Below are positions 8,355 through 15,121 of a stretch of DNA of 22,442 bases, piece after piece. The position numbers and the translations under genes are program-made. The notes beneath the pieces were generated by a model. It was not told the origin of the DNA and made no database searches. It saw only the letters and a program-made list of their open reading frames with translations. Each line of letters opens with the position of its first letter. The first letter of the stretch is position 1. This stretch comes from DATNNN01 sp035601815 (GTDB taxonomy: Bacteria; Pseudomonadota; Alphaproteobacteria; Rhizobiales; Xanthobacteraceae): contig DATNNN010000182.1 in assembly GCA_035601815.1 (NCBI GenBank), positions 1 to 22,442 on the forward strand, in the 5' to 3' direction.

Positions 8355-10550
8355 TCAGAATCGGACGTTGGCAAACAGCCGGACGTTGCGGCCGGGCAGA
8401 AGCACCTCGTCTTTGGTGAAGGAGACGGAATTGCGAATATCGTCGTTGAGCAGATTGTCGCCGGTCACTCCAAGCGTGATCTCATAGACAGCGATGCCCG
8501 CCTCCTTGATCTTCCGCGTGTAGCTGATCTCGGCCCTGAGCAGATTGTAGCCTGGGGTCGACGTCTCGGCGTCGGTGATGTTGTTCTGGGCGAACGCGTG
8601 AAGGAGATTCACGCGGGCGAGCCAGCTGCCGTCGCGGTAGAAGACGCCCCCGCCCGCGCGCACCGGCGGGATGCGCGGAACGTTCGTGCCGTCGGTGAAG
8701 GTCGCCCGCACGATGTCGAATTGGCTTTCCAGGCCGAACACGCCGGCCCAGAGCGGCGCGATGTCCCACTGGCTTTGGAATTCGCCGCCGCGAAAGATCG
8801 CGTCGCGTTGGGAATAGACGGCTTGCTTGAGCACGCCACCAGGCACACCGCAGGTGTCGAAGGTAGCGTCGCACATCACACCCGTCAGCCGTCGGTAAAT
8901 GAAACCACTGAAACGGGTGAAATAGGCCGTCGCCTCGAAGCGAAACGGTCCCGTAGCGCGGCGCAATCCGACCTCGATGGAACTCGCGACCTCGATGTTA
9001 AGATTCGGATTGCCGATGTCGAATGTTCCCGTGGCGTCGTGCGCCCCGCGCGAGAAAAGCTCTGCCGGTTTCGGCGCCCGCTCGACACGTTGCGCGGTGA
9101 TACTGGCCGCGAGGTCCCAGGGAAGATTCTTGATGACACCGAAACTGACGCTCTTCGGCGTGAACTCGGGGCTGCGTTGAGTTCCCACCAGGGGATTGCC
9201 GTCGGGCAGAAAGTCGCCTGGGAAGATCGGCGTCATGCCGAACAGCTTGACCCGCTCGATACGGCCAGCGACCTGGGCTTTCAGGGTCTCGGTGAACTTG
9301 AGTTCGTTGAAGAGATAGCCGGCGACACGAGTGTTCGTGTTCGGATCCCAAAGGCCCGGGTTGTCGGGACTCGGCGCGGTGAGCCGCTGATGTCCGCCCT
9401 GAATGCCGAGCGCGGTGGTGAGCGCCGCGAAAGCCAAATTCACCGGCGCGAGCTGCATCTCGACCCGGCCCTCCTGCTCCTTGTTGCTGAACAGCTGGCG
9501 GACGCCGTCGGTGGCTGGATTCATCGGATCGGCAAGGCCGATTTCGGAGTGCTTGTAGTCGGTAGCCCCGAACCAGAAACGGATCGCCTCGATGGCGGAG
9601 GAATCCGGCCGCAGCTCGCCTTTGCTGTTCACCTTGGTCTGGCGCGCGTCGATGCGCGTGTTGTGGTCTTCCCCGTCGATTCCGGGAATGCGGTAGAGGC
9701 TGTTGGTCTGCGAGACGGCGACGCCAAAGAAACCCCTATCGAAAATATAGGAACCACCCACTGACCCGCCATCGGAGCGCAGCGCCGCGTTCGGCTGCTT
9801 GCCGTTGAACGGGCGTGCCGGATCGAACCGGTACGGGTAGCTGGGAATGCCGTAGTCGCCTGCGCTGCGGCCATAGGCGTCGGCGTGAAAAGCAAAATTG
9901 CCGTGACCGGCGTCGAGCAGCACCGCTCCATTGAGCCCGTTGTCGGCCGAGCTTAGGTTGCCGCGAAGTTCCGTGACGATGCCACGGGCCGGGATTGAGC
10001 TTGGAATGCGGTTGTTGCTTGCGCTCACGACGCCGCCGATCGCCTGCGAGCCATAGCGTAGCGTAGCCGGGCCTCGGATCACCTCGATCTGGTTGGTCGC
10101 CAGCGGGTCGATGGGAACGAAGTGGTCCTCGCCCAGGTCCGAGGCGCCGTTACTGCCAAGGCCATTCTCCACGATACCCACGCGATTCATGTCGAGGCCG
10201 CGGATGATCGGTCGGCTCGATGCGCCGGGCGCGAAGCTCGAGCCGGTGATGCCAGGCTTGGCGAACAGCAAATCGCCGAGCGTGTTTCCTGGATTGCGCC
10301 TTATCTCCTCGTTCGGAACGACCGTGACCGTCGCGAACTGATCGGTGACGATGGGAAGCGTCCCCTGCAGTAGTGCCTGCGTTTCAGAACCAAGCAGCGG
10401 AGTGCCCGCTCCGTCCGAAGGCTGTCGCAAGATCGGGCTCGGTGACGTGGCGATGACGACGGTTTCAGGAAGCTGAACCGTTTGCGCGCGAACGGGCAGC
10501 ACGACGAAGAATCCCAAAAGCAACGCCAGCGACCCACGCAAGATCGACAT
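8355..10550 (-). CDS. TonB-dependent outer-membrane receptor, ZnuD-like
   Basis: This receptor imports a scarce ligand across the outer membrane using TonB energy. With ATG at 10550 it has 731 residues and a signal peptide cleaved after VLPVRAQ or just before; the upstream TTG at 10562 has no ribosome binding site. The plug domain (about 60-185) has GNTLGDLLFAKPGI, RPIIRGLDMNRV and QIEVIRGPATLRYGSQAIGG. The 22-strand barrel ends RLFANVRF. Patterns such as AGDYGIPSY, AELFSRGAHDATGTFDIGNP, FSGFIYRR and LLHAFAQNNITDAETSTPGYN match my recollection of the zinc receptor ZnuD. The His-rich extracellular loop of ZnuD appears missing: only GIDGEDHNTRIDARQ is found there. The ligand is therefore uncertain: zinc, another metal or a small chelate. 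Two palindromes sit just upstream. Confidence 0.88.
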   Translation of the reverse strand: MSILRGSLALLLGFFVVLPVRAQTVQLPETVVIATSPSPILRQPSDGAGTPLLGSETQALLQGTLPIVTDQFATVTVVPNEEIRRNPGNTLGDLLFAKPGITGSSFAPGASSRPIIRGLDMNRVGIVENGLGSNGASDLGEDHFVPIDPLATNQIEVIRGPATLRYGSQAIGGVVSASNNRIPSSIPARGIVTELRGNLSSADNGLNGAVLLDAGHGNFAFHADAYGRSAGDYGIPSYPYRFDPARPFNGKQPNAALRSDGGSVGGSYIFDRGFFGVAVSQTNSLYRIPGIDGEDHNTRIDARQTKVNSKGELRPDSSAIEAIRFWFGATDYKHSEIGLADPMNPATDGVRQLFSNKEQEGRVEMQLAPVNLAFAALTTALGIQGGHQRLTAPSPDNPGLWDPNTNTRVAGYLFNELKFTETLKAQVAGRIERVKLFGMTPIFPGDFLPDGNPLVGTQRSPEFTPKSVSFGVIKNLPWDLAASITAQRVERAPKPAELFSRGAHDATGTFDIGNPNLNIEVASSIEVGLRRATGPFRFEATAYFTRFSGFIYRRLTGVMCDATFDTCGVPGGVLKQAVYSQRDAIFRGGEFQSQWDIAPLWAGVFGLESQFDIVRATFTDGTNVPRIPPVRAGGGVFYRDGSWLARVNLLHAFAQNNITDAETSTPGYNLLRAEISYTRKIKEAGIAVYEITLGVTGDNLLNDDIRNSVSFTKDEVLLPGRNVRLFANVRF

Positions 10551-10564
10551 TTCCGACACCAATT

Positions 10565-10579
10565 TGATATACTATATCA
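10565..10579. promoter_or_regulatory. Perfect 15-base palindrome, probable operator of the TonB receptor
   Basis: TGATATACTATATCA has seven-base arms that are exact inverted repeats around one central base. It ends 14 bases before the receptor ATG at 10550 on the minus strand, so a bound repressor would block transcription or translation start. It also fits the loose TGA-N9-TCA pattern described for RirA iron boxes and the AT-rich style of Fur-family operators. Which regulator binds is not known. Confidence 0.6.
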
Positions 10580-10581
10580 TC

Positions 10582-10594
10582 TGATACAATATCA
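10582..10594. promoter_or_regulatory. Second palindrome, tandem operator-like site
   Basis: TGATACAATATCA has five-base arms TGATA/TATCA separated by CAA. It starts two bases after the first palindrome and shares its TGATA...TATCA arms, with centres about 16 bases apart. The pair looks like two binding sites for one dimeric regulator. Confidence 0.5.
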
Positions 10595-10636
10595 CGACCG
10601 ACCTCGCAACAAGACGGCGCGTGTACGCCGGGTTTT

Positions 10637-10663
10637 TTGCAGCCGCGGGCAGCCGTGCTACAG
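10637..10663 (+). promoter_or_regulatory. Possible promoter of hisZ-hisG
   Basis: TTGCAG (10637-10642) and CTACAG (10658-10663) lie 15 bases apart, about 28 bases before the hisZ ATG. The match is weak and the spacer short. A local promoter is expected because hisZ-hisG is far from hisS and faces away from the TonB receptor gene. Confidence 0.22.
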
Positions 10664-10690
10664 GCCGCCACTCATTCGGGACGCAATGTC

Positions 10691-11824
10691 ATGGCCGGGC
10701 CGCCCACCATCAACGGCAGGACGCGCGGGGACGCGCTCGTGGCGCTTTACGAGCGCGCGGGATACCTGCGCGTCGAGCCGCCCATCCTGCAGCCGGCCGA
10801 GATCTTCCTCGAGCTTGCCGGCGAGGAGCTGCGCCGGCGGCTGTTCCTCACCACAGGCGCCGCGGGACGGGAGCTCTGCCTGCGGCCCGATCTCACGATC
10901 CCGGTATGCCGCGAGCATCTCGCGGCACACGCGGAGAAGCGCGCGGCCGCCTATTGCTATCTCGGGCCGGTGTTCCGCGATGAAGGCGCCGGCGACTTCC
11001 TCCAGGCGGGCGTGGAATCCCTCGGCCGTCACGATCGCGAGGCGGCGGACGCGGAGATCTTCGCGCTCGCGGTGGAAAGCGCACACGCTGCCGGCTGCCG
11101 GCGGCTCGCGCTGCGCATGGGGGACGTAGAGCTGTTCGCGGCACTGATCGAGGCGCTCGATCTCTCGCCGGCGTGGCGACGGCGCCTGGTCAAGGATTTC
11201 AACCGCTCCGGCACGCTCGCCGACGACCTCGCAACGTTGAAGCACGCACCCGGCACGGTCGCCTCGCGCGGCGGCGTGCTCGCGGCCATCGCCGGTTCCG
11301 ATCCGGCAGGCGCCCGCGCGCTCGTCGCCGACCTTCTGTCCATCGCCGGGATCAAGACGGTGGGCGGCCGCAGCGTCGAGGAGATTGCCGAGCGCTTCCT
11401 CGAGCAGGCCTCCCTTGGCGCCACCGCGGGGCTGCGCGCCGAGACCATGGCCGTGCTCGATCGCTATCTCGCCGTCGAGGGCGACCCCGACGAGGTGGCG
11501 GCGGTGCTGCGCGAGCTTGCGGCGGACGCCGCGCTCGACCTTTCGCGCGCGCTCGATTCCTTCGAGCGGCGCACCGGCTTCCTTGCCGCCGGCGGCGTCG
11601 ACGTGACGCAAATCCGCTTCGCCACCGCCTTCGGCCGGCCGCTCGACTACTACACCGGCATGGTGTTCGAGCTTTCCGACGCCGACGGCCGTGTCGCCGG
11701 GCCGCTCGTGGCCGGCGGCCGCTATGACCGGCTGATGAGCGTGCTCGGCAGCGACGAACCGATGGCGGCCGTGGGCTTCGCCGCCTGGGTCGACCGCCTG
11801 GCGGCGGCGGGAGACGAGCCATGA
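10691..11824 (+). CDS. hisZ: ATP phosphoribosyltransferase regulatory subunit HisZ
   Basis: HisZ is a paralogue of histidyl-tRNA synthetase that lacks aminoacylation activity. It binds HisG and makes the first step of histidine synthesis responsive to histidine. The product has the synthetase catalytic-fold motifs in altered form: LYERAGYLRVEPPILQPAE, a motif-2-like YLGPVFRDEGAGDFLQAG, a HisA-like GRPLDYYTGMVFEL and a terminal GGRYDRLMSVLGSDEP. There is no anticodon-binding domain, so the length is 377 residues instead of about 500. The start is ATG at 10691; an in-frame TTG at 10637 would add 18 residues that look like leader. Its stop overlaps the hisG start in ATGA, pointing to translational coupling and equal amounts of both subunits. 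Confidence 0.93.
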   Translation: MAGPPTINGRTRGDALVALYERAGYLRVEPPILQPAEIFLELAGEELRRRLFLTTGAAGRELCLRPDLTIPVCREHLAAHAEKRAAAYCYLGPVFRDEGAGDFLQAGVESLGRHDREAADAEIFALAVESAHAAGCRRLALRMGDVELFAALIEALDLSPAWRRRLVKDFNRSGTLADDLATLKHAPGTVASRGGVLAAIAGSDPAGARALVADLLSIAGIKTVGGRSVEEIAERFLEQASLGATAGLRAETMAVLDRYLAVEGDPDEVAAVLRELAADAALDLSRALDSFERRTGFLAAGGVDVTQIRFATAFGRPLDYYTGMVFELSDADGRVAGPLVAGGRYDRLMSVLGSDEPMAAVGFAAWVDRLAAAGDEP

Positions 11825-12792
11825 GCCTCGTCATCGCTGTTCCGTCCAAGGGAAGGCTCATGGAGAACGCCCACGCCTTCTTCGCGCGGGCCGGCATCAC
11901 CCTGAAGCAGCCGGGCGGCGGCCGCGATTACCGTGGCCTGGTGCCGGAAATCCCCGGCGTCGAGGTCGCCTATCTGTCGGCGGCCGAGATCGCGGGCCAG
12001 CTCGCGTCGGGTGGCGCGCACCTGGGAGTGACCGGCGAGGATCTGGTGCGGGAGATGATCCCGGATTCCGACAAGCAGGTGCTGCTCCTCGACGGCCTCG
12101 GCTTCGGCTTCGCCAACGTCGCGGTCGCCGTGCCGCAGGCATGGATCGACGTGCGCACCATGCGCGACCTCGACGACGTGGTAACGGCGTTCCATGCCCG
12201 CCACGGCCGGCGCATGCGGGTTGCCACCAAGTACGTGAACCTGACCCGCGGCTTCTTCGCGCGTTACGGCATCGTCGACTACCGCGTAGTAGAGAGCCTC
12301 GGCGCCACCGAGGGCGCGCCCGCCGCGGGCGCCGCCGAGCTCATAGTCGACATCACCACCACCGGCGCCACCCTCGCCGCCAACGGCCTGAAGGTGGTGG
12401 ACGACGGCATCATGCTGCGCTCGCAGGCGAACCTCGTGGCTTCGCTCGGCGCGGAATGGGACGCCGACGCGCGGGCCGCGGCGCGCGCGCTGTTGGACCG
12501 CATCGCCGCCGAGCGCCGGGCGCGCACCATGCGTGAGGTGCGCACGCGCTTTGCCGAGGCCGACGCGGAGATGGTGGCCGAAGCGGTGGGCCGCTTCGGC
12601 GTGGTCGCGCCGCTCGGCGGGCCAACCTCGTCGGGCACGCTGACGCTCCTCTGTCCGCCCGAGGCGGTGCATTTGCTCGCGACCTTCCTGCGTGAGCAGG
12701 GAGCCGAACACGTCATGGTGGCGGCGCCGGAATATGTGTTCGCCCGGGCCAATCCGCTCTACGACGCGCTGGAGGCCCGGCTCGACCGCTAG
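11821..12792 (+). CDS. hisG: ATP phosphoribosyltransferase, long form
   Basis: HisG condenses ATP with phosphoribosyl pyrophosphate, the committed first step of histidine synthesis. The 323-residue product opens with VIAVPSKGRLMENAHAFF. It has the phosphoribosyl pyrophosphate loop in ELIVDITTTGATLAANGL (about residues 176-193), and a C-terminal region of about 90 residues ending LLCPPEAVHLLATFLREQ...VMVAAPEYVF. That tail looks like the histidine-binding ACT-like domain of long-form HisG. HisZ normally partners with short HisG of about 210-230 residues, so the combination here is notable, although it also occurs in Bradyrhizobium-type relatives to my knowledge. The start overlaps the hisZ stop, and the stop codon overlaps the stop of the convergent GtrA-like gene. 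Confidence 0.95.
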   Translation: MSLVIAVPSKGRLMENAHAFFARAGITLKQPGGGRDYRGLVPEIPGVEVAYLSAAEIAGQLASGGAHLGVTGEDLVREMIPDSDKQVLLLDGLGFGFANVAVAVPQAWIDVRTMRDLDDVVTAFHARHGRRMRVATKYVNLTRGFFARYGIVDYRVVESLGATEGAPAAGAAELIVDITTTGATLAANGLKVVDDGIMLRSQANLVASLGAEWDADARAAARALLDRIAAERRARTMREVRTRFAEADAEMVAEAVGRFGVVAPLGGPTSSGTLTLLCPPEAVHLLATFLREQGAEHVMVAAPEYVFARANPLYDALEARLDR

Positions 12793-13205
12793 CGTAGCGC
12801 GCGGAAGACGACGACGCGGGCCAGCGTGAAGTTCACGATGAAGCCCGCAAGGATGCCGAGAATTTTCGCGGCGAGGAGCGGCATGTAGGGCGCCGCGATC
12901 ACGAGGATTCCGGTGTTGGCGACAAGGCCGCCGACCTGGGTCAGCGTGAAGATCAGGTAATCGGAAAAGCTGAAGGGCTTGGCATGCTCGGCAAACGTGA
13001 AGCGCGTGTTCAGCACATACGACGAGGTCACCGCCACGACCCAGGAAATCACGTTTGCCACGACGAGGGAGCTCGTGACGGTGGCGAGCGCGAGAAAGAA
13101 GAGGCCGGCATCGACCCCCGAGTTGATCAGGCCGACGACGCCGAAACGCATCATTTGGACGAGCAGCAAGCGGCGAATCTCCCGGGCCGGCGGGCTGCAT
13201 AGCAC
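12789..13205 (-). CDS. GtrA-like family membrane protein, putative lipid-linked sugar flippase
   Basis: The product has four membrane helices, typical of the GtrA family: FGVVGLINSGVDAGLFFLAL, VVANVISWVVAVTSSYVLN, LTQVGGLVANTGILVIAAPY and AAKILGILAGFIVNFTLARVVVF. Family signatures are RFGVVGLINSGVD near the start and NTRFTF in the middle. Members are thought to help move undecaprenyl-phosphate-linked sugars across the inner membrane. The start is uncertain: GTG at 13205 (138 residues) is used here, while TTG at 13214, TTG at 13169 (with GGGAG nine bases upstream) and ATG at 13154 are alternatives. It is divergent from the glycosyltransferase gene, the enzyme that would supply its substrate. 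Confidence 0.85.
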   Translation of the reverse strand: MLCSPPAREIRRLLLVQMMRFGVVGLINSGVDAGLFFLALATVTSSLVVANVISWVVAVTSSYVLNTRFTFAEHAKPFSFSDYLIFTLTQVGGLVANTGILVIAAPYMPLLAAKILGILAGFIVNFTLARVVVFRALR

Positions 13206-13281
13206 GTCCGCCAAGGCGGCGGCGAAGCGGGATGACGCGCCTGCCGGCCTGCGCTAGGAAGCTCGTCCCGAGGGAAACAAA

Positions 13282-14310
13282 ATGGCGCGTACGAAAAGTG
13301 GGGACGGACAGCCGGCCGCGGGCCTTTCCGTGGTGGTGCCGCTGTTCAATGAGGCGGCGAACCTGCCGGGGCTGCACGCGCGCCTGACGGCGCTCGCTGC
13401 CATGCTGGCGCGGAAGCGCGCGCTAAAGACCGAGATCGTCTACGTCGACGATGGAAGCTGGGACCGGACGCTCGCGATCGCGCGCGGCTTGCCGGCCGCC
13501 GCCGCCGACGTGCAGGTGCTGTCGCTGTCGCGCAACTTCGGCAAGGAGGCGGCGCTCGCCGCCGGACTCGATCACGCCCGCTTCGGTGCGGTCCTGTTCA
13601 TGGATGGCGACGGCCAGCACGCCCCCGAGCTCGCCGAGAAGCTGGTGGCGCTGTGGCAGGACGAGAACTACGACGTGATCTATACGGCCAAATCCCACCG
13701 CCAGAGCGAAGGCGCCGCCCGCCGGCTCTCGATCCGATTGTTCTATCGCCTGCTCAATCTCGGCGCGCGCCACCCCATACCGGAGGACGCGAGCGACTTC
13801 CGCCTGCTGTCGCCGCGGGCAGCTGCGGCGCTGCGTGCGCTGCCGGAACGCAACCGCTTCTTCAAAGGCCTTTCGAGCTGGATCGGGTTCCGCCAGGTAC
13901 GCGTGCCCTACGAACCGGAGGTGCGCGCCCATGGTCGCTCCACCTGGCATCTCCGCCACCTCGTCGGCCTGTCGATCGAAGGACTCACCGCCTTCTCAAC
14001 GGCGCCGCTCAGGATCGCGAGCCTGTTCGGCCTCCTGCTTGCCGCGAGCGCGCTGTTCCTCGGCGCCTGGACGCTGATGGAGACCTTCGTCTATGGCAAG
14101 GACGTGCCGGGCTTCCCGTCGCTCATGGTGGGCATGATGGTGATCGGCGGCGTGCAGCTCCTGATGATCGGCGTGATGGGCGAGTACATCGCGAAAATCC
14201 TGTCGGAGCTGAAGGCGCGGCCGGTCTATTTCGTCGCCGAGCAGGAACTGAAGGAGGCCCAGGCGGAAAAATCGAACGCCGCGCGCGGAAAGCGCGGAGC
14301 CAAGGCATGA
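13282..14310 (+). CDS. Family 2 glycosyltransferase, polyprenyl-phosphate sugar transferase type (GtrB/ArnC/DPM1-like)
   Basis: A cytoplasmic GT-A domain opens with LSVVVPLFNEAANLPGL. It carries the nucleotide-sugar DDGS motif at residues 56-59 and MDGDGQH at 107-113, whose D-G-D binds the metal. Two membrane helices follow at about 245-270 and 275-305, with the MGEYIAKIL ending typical of enzymes that load a sugar onto undecaprenyl or dolichyl phosphate. The 342 residues are a normal length; the Lys/Ala-rich tail is cytoplasmic. ATG at 13282 has AGGGA six bases upstream. The stop overlaps the deacetylase start in ATGA, so the two are co-translated. The transferred sugar is not readable from the sequence, but the deacetylase next door suggests an N-acetylhexosamine. 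Confidence 0.9.
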   Translation: MARTKSGDGQPAAGLSVVVPLFNEAANLPGLHARLTALAAMLARKRALKTEIVYVDDGSWDRTLAIARGLPAAAADVQVLSLSRNFGKEAALAAGLDHARFGAVLFMDGDGQHAPELAEKLVALWQDENYDVIYTAKSHRQSEGAARRLSIRLFYRLLNLGARHPIPEDASDFRLLSPRAAAALRALPERNRFFKGLSSWIGFRQVRVPYEPEVRAHGRSTWHLRHLVGLSIEGLTAFSTAPLRIASLFGLLLAASALFLGAWTLMETFVYGKDVPGFPSLMVGMMVIGGVQLLMIGVMGEYIAKILSELKARPVYFVAEQELKEAQAEKSNAARGKRGAKA

Positions 14311-15119
14311 GCGCGCGGCGCATCATCCTTTGCGCCGACGACTATGCGATCGCGCCCGGGGTCTCGCGTGGCATCCGTGCGCTCATCGCTGAGGGCCGGC
14401 TCAACGCGACCACAGTGATGACGGTGTTTCCGGAATTCGCCGAGGAAGCGGCGAAGCTCAAGGAGACGAAATCGCCGATCCAATTCTGGAGCGGGCTGCA
14501 TGTGACGCTGACCGGGGGCTACAAGCCGCTCTACGCGAATCCGCTCAAGGGCGCCGACCGCCTGCCCTCTTTCGTCGAACTCGCCAATCCGCTGCGCGTC
14601 GATCGCGCCGCGGTGGAGGCCGAAACCGAGGCGCAGCTCGAGGCCTTCCGTGCAGCTTTCGGCCGCAATCCCGATTTCGTCGACGGCCACCAGCATGCCC
14701 AGCTTCTGCCCGCCGTGCGCGCGCCCTTCTTGGCGGCGGTCGCCCGCGGCGCACCGAACGCCTGGGTGCGCCAATGCGGGCCGGCACATCTTTCCGGCTA
14801 CTTCGCGGACGTCAAGAACGTGCTCATCGCCTGGGGGTCGATCGGCTTCCGCCGCGCCGCGCGCAAGAAGCGGCTCGCCATGAACCCGGCGTTCGCCGGC
14901 GCCTACGATCTTTGGGGCAACGAGGATTTCGGCAAGCTGTTCGACGGCTTCCTGCGCGGCCTGCCGGAAGGCGCCGTGGTCATGTGCCATCCCGGCTTCG
15001 TCGACGACGTCTTGCGCGGGCGCGACCGCCTCACCGACCGGCGCGAGGTGGAGCAGGCGTTCCTTGCCGGCGATGAGATGCCGCAGACGCTTGCCCGCGC
15101 CGGCCTGTCCCTGTCGTAG
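14307..15119 (+). CDS. YdjC/ChbG-family carbohydrate deacetylase
   Basis: This family removes acetyl groups from N-acetylated sugars with a bound metal. The 270-residue product has the catalytic and metal-binding set in the usual order: ADD at residues 10-12, GLHVTLT with H65, and DGHQH with H128 and H130. A C-terminal CHPGFVDD motif follows. There is no signal peptide, so it acts in the cytoplasm or at the inner membrane face. ATG at 14307 overlaps the stop of the glycosyltransferase. Known relatives include ChbG for chitobiose, the hopanoid-associated HpnK, and NaxD, which deacetylates undecaprenyl-phosphate-linked N-acetylhexosamine. The neighbourhood favours a NaxD-like role, by inference. 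No hopanoid genes are nearby. Confidence 0.88.
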   Translation: MSARRIILCADDYAIAPGVSRGIRALIAEGRLNATTVMTVFPEFAEEAAKLKETKSPIQFWSGLHVTLTGGYKPLYANPLKGADRLPSFVELANPLRVDRAAVEAETEAQLEAFRAAFGRNPDFVDGHQHAQLLPAVRAPFLAAVARGAPNAWVRQCGPAHLSGYFADVKNVLIAWGSIGFRRAARKKRLAMNPAFAGAYDLWGNEDFGKLFDGFLRGLPEGAVVMCHPGFVDDVLRGRDRLTDRREVEQAFLAGDEMPQTLARAGLSLS

Positions 15120-15121
15120 TC

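Noticed and set aside
8301..9764. A 487-codon plus-strand frame opposite the TonB receptor
   Set aside because: It is the reverse of a well-supported receptor gene, has low-complexity composition and no recognised motif.
465..11824. hisS and hisZ as two histidyl-tRNA synthetases
   Set aside because: The second lacks the anticodon-binding domain, has altered catalytic motifs and overlaps hisG, so it is HisZ rather than a duplicate synthetase.
11722..13377. A 551-codon minus-strand frame over hisG and the GtrA region
   Set aside because: It conflicts with hisG and with the GtrA-like frame, both of which have clear family signatures.
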